Positions 1-7,405 of a stretch of DNA of 64,000 nt are shown in pieces. Made by a program: the position numbers and the translations under genes. Under the pieces are notes generated by a model that did not search any database, was not told the origin of the DNA, and saw only the letters and a list, made by a program, of their open reading frames with translations. Source of the DNA: an uncultured Christensenella sp. (GTDB lineage: Bacteria; Bacillota; Clostridia; Christensenellales; Borkfalkiaceae). Positions within the stretch are counted from its first letter, which is position 1, and each line of letters opens with the position of its first letter. The stretch is from the NCBI GenBank assembly GCA_910577555.1, contig CAJTLF010000002.1, positions 1 through 64,000 on the forward strand, in the 5' to 3' direction.

Positions 1-640
1 CTTTTAGGGCGGTCTGATTGTCATTGATTTTACCTCCGGTTGCTGATTATTTATATCTTCGTCCACGCAAGAAAGAGCGGGAAAGATAACCGTAAAAAAG
101 ACGACAAAAAAGCCGCTGACAACTTCTTGTATCACCGACTTCTAACCGTGTTTAGCAATATGATTTTGCTCTATGGTGGTTAGCCATTCTATGAGATTGT
201 AAGATTGTTTTTAGCTCAAAAGATACCTCGTTTTCTTAAAAGTTTGTAACATAAAATAGACCATCTACACTATCCGACTTTCGCACTCTCAAAGAGATCT
301 CAGATAATTCCGGCCGCACTCATTGTCATACAAAATTGTACACCAATAAAAGCCTATCACGGCTCACGATTTTTGCGTACAATTAAAAAACCTACGCTCT
401 ATCCGTAAGCTAAGGCAAGGCGGCTTTACTGCCCAAAACCTTCCGCATTCTATGAGCTTTCGCTCATTGCGGAACTCCTACCGAGCATAACTCGGCATAC
501 CCTTTCAAAAGGGTAAACTCCCACATTTATCATTCAGTGGAACATTGCGTATTATATCACTTCCAGATACGCTTGTCAATAGATATGAGAACATTTGTTT
601 GTTATTTTGTAAAAAAATTATCTGCAATATGAATTACCCA
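1..640. other. Gene-poor stretch with hairpins; no supported gene
   Basis: No open reading frame with a plausible start or recognisable product was found here. An inverted repeat AATTGTAC (334-341) / GTACAATT (377-384) encloses a smaller hairpin AGCC/GGCT (351-364). Three further hairpins follow in tandem and are listed separately. The region is AT-rich and may be the decayed edge of a mobile element, which is inference. Confidence 0.4.
443..515. repeat. Three tandem hairpins
   Basis: Three consecutive stem-loops are visible: 443-472 (outer CCGCA/TGCGG, inner TGAGC/GCTCA), 481-495 (CCGAG, loop CATAA, CTCGG) and 498-515 (TACCCTTT/AAAGGGTA). They lie upstream of the nuclease operon promoter and have no coding frame. 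Their role is unknown; an RNA leader or element-end structure is possible. Confidence 0.5.
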
Positions 641-658
641 TTTTCCACACAAAAACGC

Positions 659-687
659 TTGACAAATTATTTTAAATATGGTATTTA
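659..687 (+). promoter_or_regulatory. Promoter of the nuclease/MBL-polymerase operon
   Basis: TTGACA (659-664) is followed after 17 nt by TATTTA (682-687). The ATG of the first gene is at 697, only 9 nt beyond, and no Shine-Dalgarno sequence is present, so a leaderless message is likely. Confidence 0.6.
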
Positions 688-696
688 TATATTGCT

Positions 697-1059
697 ATGA
701 AAGAAAAGTTTGTCATTGAAGATTTTATCATCATCTATAAGGGAACAACAAATTTTTGCGATACGCCGTATTTTAAGGCGTTTTACGACAGCCTTGACGA
801 TGAAAAACTGTATTCGCATATTATTTTTAACAACGACATTTTGAAGATTCCGCCGATACTGACTTTTGTAAAGTATAGGCAGAGCATAGGCGACGAGCTT
901 TTTTGCAAGCCAATGCAGAAAACCGACAAGCGTTGTTTGGGTGCGTGCTTCGGATATTTGTTTCAACATACCGACTTAGGCTATTTGGACTCAGTTTCCG
1001 TTTGGGTAGGAGAAAAAAATACAGATGTTAAAAATGCAAGTTATTTTGTGAAAGAGTGA
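697..1059 (+). CDS. Hypothetical protein, first gene of the nuclease operon
   Basis: This encodes 120 residues that I do not recognise. The protein is mixed alpha/beta in composition with no signal peptide or membrane segment, so it is probably cytoplasmic. The ATG at 697 lies about 9 nt from a -10 box and has no ribosome-binding site. Its TGA overlaps the GTG start of the next gene (GTGA at 1056-1059), which indicates translational coupling. It may be an accessory or partner subunit of the downstream nuclease; that is inferred only from position. Confidence 0.6.
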   Translation: MKEKFVIEDFIIIYKGTTNFCDTPYFKAFYDSLDDEKLYSHIIFNNDILKIPPILTFVKYRQSIGDELFCKPMQKTDKRCLGACFGYLFQHTDLGYLDSVSVWVGEKNTDVKNASYFVKE

Positions 1060-1988
1060 TTTTTATGTGTGATTTTCTTGATTACGAACAGCATTTAAGC
1101 GATGCTTTGGAAGGATTATTTTTTAAAGCCCCTCAATATGAGAAACTGCGCGAATTGATAAAAGTGCAGTGCCAAGACAAGTCCGATGGGGTGATTTTTG
1201 CCGTGCGCAAGAACGAAATACATATCTATTATCTCGGCGGCAGAATTTTAAAAATAACCAAGTCTTATAACAAACTCCGATTCTTCTTCGATTTGAAATA
1301 CGCCAAAAAGCAAAAAGCAAGCGACGAACTCAACGAATACGGCGATATCATAAAGAAGCTTAATGAAAACCAGTATGACGTCGATTTATGGGTTGAGCAT
1401 TTTAACAAATTAAAGCTTTGCATGAAAAATTATCGAGAAAACGTATCTCCAAACCCCGAAAGACAGTTACAACAGGTTCTCGAGCTTGAAAACCGTGATT
1501 TTGACGGCGAAGTCGTGATTATAGACAATGAGTATGGGGTGCGCGAAGAGCATTCCAAAAATAGTAAGCTGTGCAAAGTGGATTTGGTTGCGCTTTATAA
1601 AGATAGCGCTAAATATAAAATATGTTTAATCGAGTTAAAGCTCGGCGACGGAGCCATCGCCGGGAAGGCGGGAATAACCGATCATATCAAAAGCTGTAAA
1701 CTGTTTTTGGGCAAGCGCAAAAGGGATATCATTGCGTCGGTAAACAATCTGATTGAATACAAAAAATCAAACGGATTTCTACTCAACGCTCCCTCTGACA
1801 TTAAGCTGTGCGAAGATACGGAAATTTGTGTTTCCGTGCTTTGCTACGATTTGCCCGAACAAAAACGTAGTAAGGCGGAGTCTTTTATAGAGGAAGGCGG
1901 AAAGGAAATTTCTTTCGAACTACACTTTAACACCCGTTTAAAAAGCTGTTGTCACATTCTTTCGAAAAAAGATATTTTAGGCGAATAA
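1056..1988 (+). CDS. PD-(D/E)XK-type nuclease candidate
   Basis: This 310-residue protein (GTG start at 1056; an ATG at 1065 is the alternative) has a C-terminal half resembling the restriction endonuclease-like fold. A predicted beta strand carries Asp176 (KVDLVAL), followed by a strand with Glu193-Leu-Lys195 (CLIELKLGDG). This is the D...ExK arrangement of PD-(D/E)XK nucleases. The N-terminal about 150 residues are unassigned. No membrane segment is visible. It overlaps the preceding gene by 4 nt and is followed after 73 nt by the MBL-polymerase fusion. The fold assignment rests on motif spacing alone; it could be a non-catalytic relative. Confidence 0.6.
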   Translation: MIFMCDFLDYEQHLSDALEGLFFKAPQYEKLRELIKVQCQDKSDGVIFAVRKNEIHIYYLGGRILKITKSYNKLRFFFDLKYAKKQKASDELNEYGDIIKKLNENQYDVDLWVEHFNKLKLCMKNYRENVSPNPERQLQQVLELENRDFDGEVVIIDNEYGVREEHSKNSKLCKVDLVALYKDSAKYKICLIELKLGDGAIAGKAGITDHIKSCKLFLGKRKRDIIASVNNLIEYKKSNGFLLNAPSDIKLCEDTEICVSVLCYDLPEQKRSKAESFIEEGGKEISFELHFNTRLKSCCHILSKKDILGE

Positions 1989-1992
1989 TTTT

Positions 1993-2013
1993 AAGGCGGC
2001 TGAATACCGCCTT
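1993..2013 (+). terminator. Weak hairpin between nuclease and MBL-polymerase genes
   Basis: AAGGCGG (1993-1999) and CCGCCTT (2007-2013) form a 7-bp stem with a 7-nt loop. Only a short T tract follows, so this may attenuate rather than stop transcription into the next gene, which has its own AAGGAG ribosome-binding site at about 2048. Confidence 0.4.
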
Positions 2014-2061
2014 TCAAAAACGGTTTACAATATGGAATACCGATATTAAGGAGATGATTAT

Positions 2062-4779
2062 ATGAAAGAAAAGACAGTACAGGTCGGAATTTTTTGGGCA
2101 GTGCCCGACGAATATGACGGCGGTTGGAATTTTTATGAGGTCAAAAAGTCATATCCCGTAAGCGCGGCGAATGCGCTCGGGTTTATCGACTACCCCTATT
2201 CGCATTATAACAAGTGGGATGACGTGCGAAGCCTAAGCGAAACGGACGATTGCTATTATTATCCGCGCGGCAGAGTGCTTTACGACGTCAACCAAAATAA
2301 GCACCGCATTTTTGCCGACGAGTGTTTGGGCGAATATGCCTTGCAAGAGATTATCGAATTATTTGAAATAGAAAACTACGAACTGTGCCGTGATGAACAT
2401 TATGTAAGCACGTTTACTCAAAAGCGTATAAAGGACAAAGCCACTGTGCCCACGCTCGAATATGAGATTTTGCGCGGAAAAGATAAAATCGGCGAAAATC
2501 TAATAGAACTCACTTACGGCGATACAAAAATTTTGGTCGAACTCGGCAAAGCGTTAGATAGCGGCGACAAACATAGCGAATTAGAAAAGACCGTACTCAA
2601 AAATAAGTATGATGCCGTTGTGGTATCGCACTATCACGCCGATCACGCGGGACTTATCGAATACAAGAAGGACTGCCCCGTATATATCGGCTGCGGTGCA
2701 TACCGCATAATAAAAGCAATGAAGGAGTATAGGAATGCTTTCTATGTCGGAAAAAACATCGGTTATAACGCCAAAACAGCCGATACGCAATGTCTTCGTG
2801 CATACAAGTATCGGAATACTGTCTATTACGGCGAAGATATTGGCGATAACGTCAAGACCTATCGCAATGGAAGACCGTTTATTGTTGGCGGCATAAAAAT
2901 AACGCCGTTTCTTTGCGACCATTCGGCGTTCGACAGTTATATGCTGTTGTTCGAAGCGGGCGGCAAAAGCATTTTATATACCGGCGATTTCCGTTTTCAC
3001 GGCAGAAAAGATAAAGAAAAGCTACTGTCCGCGCTTCCCAAATCTGTCAACGTCCTTATTTGTGAGGGAACGAATATCGGAAGCGAAAAGCCGTGTTTTT
3101 CTGAGCGCGAGCTTGAAGATAAACTTGCGGAGATTATGCGAAAGACCGATAAGCCCGTATTCATTTTGCAATCGGGGTCGAATATCGACAGGCTTGTGAG
3201 CGTATACCGCGCCGCGAAAAGAAGCGGGCGCATTTTATACGAGGACGATTATACCGCCCTCATTGCTTCGGCTGCGGGCGGAAGCATTCCCCGTCCCGAC
3301 GTTTTTCCCGATGTGTATGCTTTTACGCCGCGCCCTCTTCGAGATAAACGCAAAGATATGTTTTTCGAACTTGAAAATAAGCGCGGTTTGCGAGCCATAG
3401 CACATAGCGGAAAATTCGTTATGATTGTGCGCTCTTCGATGTGCGGATTTATGAATAAACTATACAATTCGTCGCTATATCTCCCAGGTTCGACGTTGGT
3501 TTACTCTATGTGGAGCGGATATAAACAAGAGAAAAGAACGGCTGAATTTTTAGACTGCGTAACGGATATGTTTATGGATATTGTCGACTTGCACACAAGC
3601 GGTCACGCGACCGAAGAAGATATAGAACTACTCAAACAAACGGTAAACGCCGACAAATACGTAACCGTTCATATGGATAAAACCGCTATGCAAAATCCAA
3701 ATCTATTTCAGATTGACGGAGATAGTTACGAGTTTATGTGCCCCGACGAATTTTTTCGGCGAGAAGTTTATAACGGGCTGCAAAGGAAATTTGCGGATAT
3801 TACGCCGAGCCTAACGGAGCGCGTCGAGAGAGAATTAAGCAAAATATCCGAATATAATCTCGTCGATTATTTTATTGCTATTTGCGATGCCGTGCATTAT
3901 GCAAAATGCGTCGGCATTGCCGTAGGAACGGGACGCGGCAGTATAGTAGGCAGTCTTGTCGCATATGTTCTCGATATTACCGAAGTCAACCCTATTAAAT
4001 ATGCCCTTACGGCGGAACAATTTTTCGACGGAAACACTAAAGAAATAGCCGTTGATTTTTGCCAAGAACGCCGCGGCGAGATATTCGACTACCTTGTGTC
4101 AAGATACGGTTGCGACCGAGTTGCGCATATCGTATATCGCACGGAAAATAATACAAATCTTCGCCCGCACCCTACGGCGATTGCCGTAAGCGAAAACCCT
4201 ATCGAACAACTTACGTCGTTGACTATGACGAAAGACGGGACGTGCGTTACCACTTGCTCTATCGAGGAATGCAGAGAACTCGGGATATCCGTTTTTCATA
4301 TTTTCGGTTGGAATAAGCTCACGCAGATACAAAAGACAATAGCGCTTGTAAAAGCGAATAAAGGCATTACGATAAATTTTTCGGATACCGTATGCGGCTA
4401 TGACGACGAAAAAGTTTTCGACTTTATTGCAAGCGGCACCACGGACGGCGTGTTCGGTTTGGAAAGAAAAGAAACGCAAGAATTTATGCGGAACTTCAAG
4501 CCACAAACGCTCGAAGAACTTGTCGCGGGCGGGCAATTGCTTTGGTTGCAATCAAGCGCAAATAAGCGGACGGAAAAATTTTTACAAAACTTGGATATTT
4601 GTGCTATGCCAAAAACAAAACTGATTGCCCTATACAACAAAATCGCAAGGGAAACGCCTACCGTTATTTGTAAGCCGCACGATATTTCCTACTACGGATA
4701 TATTACCTATCAAACGGCGTATCTTAAATGCTATTATCCCGACGAGTTTATGCAAGTCTGTAATCAGACAAGCAACTGA
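2062..4779 (+). CDS. RNase J-like MBL domain fused to inactive DNA polymerase III alpha-like region
   Basis: This encodes 905 residues. Residues about 1-115 are unassigned. Residues about 120-540 form a metallo-beta-lactamase/beta-CASP-like domain with apparently complete metal ligands: H190xHxDH195, His287 (CDHSAF), Asp309 (YTGDFRFHG), His511 and His515 (HTSGHA) and His537. From about 565 the sequence follows bacterial PolIII alpha: the start of the palm, G622TGRGS (PolIII GPGRGS), the ERR-x-E-x-x-DY region, then GVFGLERKE (about 796) and YITYQTAYLK near the end. The palm aspartates are changed: the PDxDxD motif reads KEIAVD (660-665), and the later KFDFLGL motif reads VFHIFGW (744-750, Asp to His746). 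Much of the fingers and the C-terminal domains are missing. A nuclease using a dead polymerase as a DNA- or replisome-binding module is inference. Confidence 0.75.
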   Translation: MKEKTVQVGIFWAVPDEYDGGWNFYEVKKSYPVSAANALGFIDYPYSHYNKWDDVRSLSETDDCYYYPRGRVLYDVNQNKHRIFADECLGEYALQEIIELFEIENYELCRDEHYVSTFTQKRIKDKATVPTLEYEILRGKDKIGENLIELTYGDTKILVELGKALDSGDKHSELEKTVLKNKYDAVVVSHYHADHAGLIEYKKDCPVYIGCGAYRIIKAMKEYRNAFYVGKNIGYNAKTADTQCLRAYKYRNTVYYGEDIGDNVKTYRNGRPFIVGGIKITPFLCDHSAFDSYMLLFEAGGKSILYTGDFRFHGRKDKEKLLSALPKSVNVLICEGTNIGSEKPCFSERELEDKLAEIMRKTDKPVFILQSGSNIDRLVSVYRAAKRSGRILYEDDYTALIASAAGGSIPRPDVFPDVYAFTPRPLRDKRKDMFFELENKRGLRAIAHSGKFVMIVRSSMCGFMNKLYNSSLYLPGSTLVYSMWSGYKQEKRTAEFLDCVTDMFMDIVDLHTSGHATEEDIELLKQTVNADKYVTVHMDKTAMQNPNLFQIDGDSYEFMCPDEFFRREVYNGLQRKFADITPSLTERVERELSKISEYNLVDYFIAICDAVHYAKCVGIAVGTGRGSIVGSLVAYVLDITEVNPIKYALTAEQFFDGNTKEIAVDFCQERRGEIFDYLVSRYGCDRVAHIVYRTENNTNLRPHPTAIAVSENPIEQLTSLTMTKDGTCVTTCSIEECRELGISVFHIFGWNKLTQIQKTIALVKANKGITINFSDTVCGYDDEKVFDFIASGTTDGVFGLERKETQEFMRNFKPQTLEELVAGGQLLWLQSSANKRTEKFLQNLDICAMPKTKLIALYNKIARETPTVICKPHDISYYGYITYQTAYLKCYYPDEFMQVCNQTSN

Positions 4780-4800
4780 ATCAATTCTGGAGATAATTAT

Positions 4801-5409
4801 ATGACAAAACTTAAAGAACTTATTAAGAACAATACGGTTGTAGTCATCGATACCGAAACCACAGGACTTTTTTCGAACGAAGGAACTGCTCAAATATATG
4901 AAATCAGCGCACGAAAAATTATAGACGGCGACATATCCAATGCACTGTTTTTGTATCGAGATGACAAACATAAAGTCGATAACGGTGCAATAGCGGTTAA
5001 TATAAATGTTTATAAAGTTACCGACGACGAAGCTATTAGTGAATATACGTGCACTATGTTAACAGGCTTAAATTATAAAGCACCGCTGTTGTTCATCGGT
5101 GATGATAAATTGACACTCGAAACGTCCAATATAAAATCAGCGGTAAAAAAACTGAAACGCTATGTCGTCAAAGGTATTTTGTGCGGTTACGATTTGGCGT
5201 TTGATTTGAAATTCCTCAATCAATATGAGGCTTTTGACGATATACAAACTGTGGATTTACTTCCCATCGTGAAAGCGGCAATCGGCGATAAAGTCCGGAA
5301 TTTACAACTAAATACTGTCTGTGATTATTTCGGGATAGTCGTTAATAAAAAATCCTTTACGACCTTAACAGCGGAACTCCTACTGAAATTAGCAGACGAG
5401 AGCCGATAA
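4801..5409 (+). CDS. DnaQ-like DEDD exonuclease, Exo III motif degenerate
   Basis: This 202-residue protein starts with the Exo I motif VIDTETTG (Asp17, Glu19), as in polymerase III epsilon and PolC proofreading domains. The Exo II region reads CGYDLAFDLKFL with Asp135. The region aligning with Exo III (about 178-197, KKSFTTLTAELL) lacks the expected His-x4-Asp, so two of the four to five catalytic residues are missing. It lies 21 nt after the MBL-polymerase fusion with a GGAGAT ribosome-binding site and ends just before a strong terminator, so it is probably the last gene of that operon. It may bind single-stranded ends rather than cut, or use altered metal ligands. Confidence 0.7.
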   Translation: MTKLKELIKNNTVVVIDTETTGLFSNEGTAQIYEISARKIIDGDISNALFLYRDDKHKVDNGAIAVNINVYKVTDDEAISEYTCTMLTGLNYKAPLLFIGDDKLTLETSNIKSAVKKLKRYVVKGILCGYDLAFDLKFLNQYEAFDDIQTVDLLPIVKAAIGDKVRNLQLNTVCDYFGIVVNKKSFTTLTAELLLKLADESR

Positions 5410-5418
5410 CATTTTTAG

Positions 5419-5919
5419 CTACAACAATGCCGCCATTAGAGATTTGCTCAATGGCGGCATTGTTATTTTACATTGAATTGACTGCTTTAATTCTGATTTT
5501 AATTTATTGTGTCCATTTGTATGCTCAAACCCTATATAAACGTTTTCAAGTAGAATTCCGTCAAGGTTTTTAGTTCCGTCTATGTTTTCGGAAGTTCGCT
5601 GTGTAGCCGATATAAGTGTTTTGTGGTTTTTCTTTAATTTTTGTTTGTTTACGGCAATCTCAATGGAATTGCGCCCGAAACGGTCAATAGCATAGACGAG
5701 TACAATATCCCAAGGCACGGGTTTACCGCTGTCAGCTAACATTTGCTGGAATGCGGCTCGTTGGTCGTTAGTGCCTGTGGTAGCACGGTCTATATAAGTG
5801 TCTAACACGGTCAAGCCGTTGTCATCGGCATATTTATTACATATACGCAACTGTCCTTCAATAGATTGGTCGTTTTGCTTTTCGCTGGAATACCTTGCAT
5901 AAATAACTGCGCCTTTCAT
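5419..5919 (-). pseudogene. Truncated large serine recombinase (N-terminal resolvase domain)
   Basis: The 166 residues match the N-terminal catalytic domain of site-specific serine recombinases: YARYSSEKQ with Ser11 as the likely nucleophile, IEGQL, then AFQQML and AIDRFGRNS. Full-length large serine recombinases have about 450-550 residues with a recombinase DNA-binding domain and a zinc ribbon. Here homology stops around residue 128 (DGILLEN) and the remaining codons are unrelated, the last ones being read through the terminator hairpin. It is therefore probably a broken gene left by an integrated element. The ATG is preceded by AAGGAG. Confidence 0.75.
5423..5464. terminator. Strong bidirectional hairpin after the exonuclease gene
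   Basis: A perfect 15-bp inverted repeat, AACAATGCCGCCATT (5423-5437) and AATGGCGGCATTGTT (5450-5464), is separated by 12 nt. It lies between the exonuclease stop and the convergent recombinase remnant, and the last codons of that remnant run through it. Confidence 0.75.
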
Positions 5920-6305
5920 TGTTCATAACTCCTTCGATTTTGTGTTTTTATGGTAACCTTTGGGAAATAAGAATGTTAGCAACTGCAATTACGGAAAAAC
6001 TGCGTAATTTCAGTACTAAAACAAAACTCATTCCCAACCCACGTAACAGCGCAGGCAAAAAAGGTCTAACCACAACCTTTTTTTCGGCAACGAAAAAAAT
6101 CTCACAAAAAGAACTGCGGGCAAGGATAATAAAAAAATATCGGTTGGTTTCATTACATTGAAAATCCTTCCGATATTTTTTTACCTTGCTTATTTACGGT
6201 TTTCTAAATCTCGGCATTACCGCAAAGGGCTTTTTGTGATAAACTATCCACTTTACCCCGACAACTGAATTGCTTGGAAAACTCTTTCGTTTCAGTTTGG
6301 TTTAA
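5920..6305. other. Intergenic region; no supported gene
   Basis: An 80-codon frame on the plus strand (5919-6161) has no ribosome-binding site, no recognisable product and ends inside a terminator hairpin, so I do not call it. Otherwise the region holds only the terminator at 6131-6182 and AT-rich DNA. Confidence 0.4.
6131..6182. terminator. Terminator-like inverted repeat
   Basis: AAAAAAATATCGG (6131-6143) pairs perfectly with CCGATATTTTTTT (6170-6182) across a 26-nt loop. A/T tracts on both sides would permit termination in either direction. Confidence 0.5.
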
Positions 6306-6334
6306 CTTTCAAAAAATCTGAAAAATACTATAAT
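6306..6334 (+). promoter_or_regulatory. Promoter of the 50-residue gene
   Basis: TATAAT (6329-6334) is preceded by CTTTCA (6306-6311) with 17-nt spacing. A second CTTTCA-17-TACGAT pair at 6553-6581, downstream of the small gene, has the same layout. Confidence 0.45.
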
Positions 6335-6393
6335 TTAACTTGCTAACAATAGATTTATTAAAGCGTTATAGTAAAAGAAAAAGGAGTTTTGCT

Positions 6394-6546
6394 ATGGCGG
6401 AAAACAAAGAAGCAAGCGAAGTGGGTTTGCAAGTTTTTATAAACGGTGTTCCCGATTTAAAGCTGATTCCAAAAGAAAAATGGGACAGTTTAATAACTGC
6501 CCTTGAATTACAAATTAGTGATTACTATAAGAGTAATGGTAGGTAA
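6394..6546 (+). CDS. Small hypothetical protein
   Basis: This encodes 50 acidic/basic residues beginning MAENKEASEVGLQVF and ending YYKSNGR. The ATG at 6394 is chosen because AAGGAG lies at 6381-6386; a frame-extended start at 6340 has no ribosome-binding site and sits 5 nt from the -10 box. It is probably soluble, and no family is recognised. It precedes the LytTR regulator and is separated from it by two promoter-like sequences, so it is probably its own transcription unit. Confidence 0.55.
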   Translation: MAENKEASEVGLQVFINGVPDLKLIPKEKWDSLITALELQISDYYKSNGR

Positions 6547-6613
6547 CTTAAACTTTCATTTTATGTGGAATATGCTACGATAGACCTACGAAAAACAAAA
6601 AATCTTATTTTAA

Positions 6614-6642
6614 TTGCAAATCAGGTGGACTTATGCTACAAT
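6614..6642 (+). promoter_or_regulatory. Promoter of the LytTR/kinase operon
   Basis: TTGCAA (6614-6619), a 17-nt spacer and TACAAT (6637-6642) with an extended -10 (TATGC just before). It lies inside the upstream frame extension of the regulator gene, which supports the ATG at 6689. Confidence 0.6.
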
Positions 6643-6688
6643 TAAGTTGATAAGCAGGGACTTAGCCTTACTAAGTGAAGAGGGAAAA

Positions 6689-7405
6689 ATGATAAACATA
6701 GCCATAGTTGATGATGAAGAAAAAGAACGGCAGCTTTTAACTTCGTATATCGAAAGATATTTTTCTAACGATAAACAAAGATATAATGTTACGCTTTTTG
6801 ACAGGGCGGAAACTTTTCTTTATAGCTACAAGTCGAATTTTGATATTGTTTTTATGGATATCGAACTTCCGGGAATGAACGGAATGGAGACTTCAAAAAA
6901 GCTGAGAGAACTCGACCCTGTTGTTACGTTAATCTTTGTAACGAATATGGCTCAGTTTGCCGTAAAAGGCTATGAAGTACAGGCTATGGACTTCGTTGTT
7001 AAGCCGCTAAGCTACTATGATTTTTCTTTGAAGATGAAGAGAGCGGAAACCGCCATAATCGCACGCGAAGGTGCAGATATAGTTATTGCGGAAGGATATA
7101 AAATTTCGCGCATTTCTTCAAAAGATTTACTTTACGTAGAAGTTAAAGGGCATTATCTGTACTATCATTTGCAAGACAACGTTTTAACTGGTTACGGAAA
7201 AATGTCCGAGCTTGAAAAGCAACTTGCCGGCAAATCATTTATGCGTTGTAATAATTGTTATTTAGTAAATCCGTATTATATAGAAACCGTTGAGGGTTTT
7301 TCGGTTAAAATGAAAAACGGTGAAGAATTGATAATTTCGCGTGCAAGGAAGAAAATCTTTATGAAGGAACTCACAGAGTGGCTTGGTGAAGGAAGAAATT
7401 TATGA
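6689..7405 (+). CDS. LytTR-family response regulator (AgrA/LytR type)
   Basis: This 238-residue protein has a CheY-like receiver at about 1-120, with the acidic pocket VDDEE (8-11) and phospho-acceptor Asp57 in FMDIELPGMNG. A LytTR DNA-binding domain follows at about 135-235 (YVEVKGHYLYYHL ... FMRCNNCYLVNP). Such regulators bind pairs of short direct repeats about 21 bp apart. The start is the ATG at 6689 with an AGAGGG ribosome-binding site; the longer frame runs through the promoter. It overlaps the kinase gene by 4 nt, forming a two-component pair. A matching direct repeat lies before the GH3 operon at 8776-8809, the likely target. Confidence 0.9.
   Translation: MINIAIVDDEEKERQLLTSYIERYFSNDKQRYNVTLFDRAETFLYSYKSNFDIVFMDIELPGMNGMETSKKLRELDPVVTLIFVTNMAQFAVKGYEVQAMDFVVKPLSYYDFSLKMKRAETAIIAREGADIVIAEGYKISRISSKDLLYVEVKGHYLYYHLQDNVLTGYGKMSELEKQLAGKSFMRCNNCYLVNPYYIETVEGFSVKMKNGEELIISRARKKIFMKELTEWLGEGRNL

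Noticed and set aside
58..70. 13-bp match TTCGTCCACGCAA to 53404-53416, considered as an attachment repeat
   Set aside because: Many 13-bp matches are expected by chance in 64 kb, and nothing else extends it.
5919..6161. 80-codon plus-strand frame opposite the recombinase start
   Set aside because: No ribosome-binding site, no recognisable product, and it ends inside a terminator hairpin.
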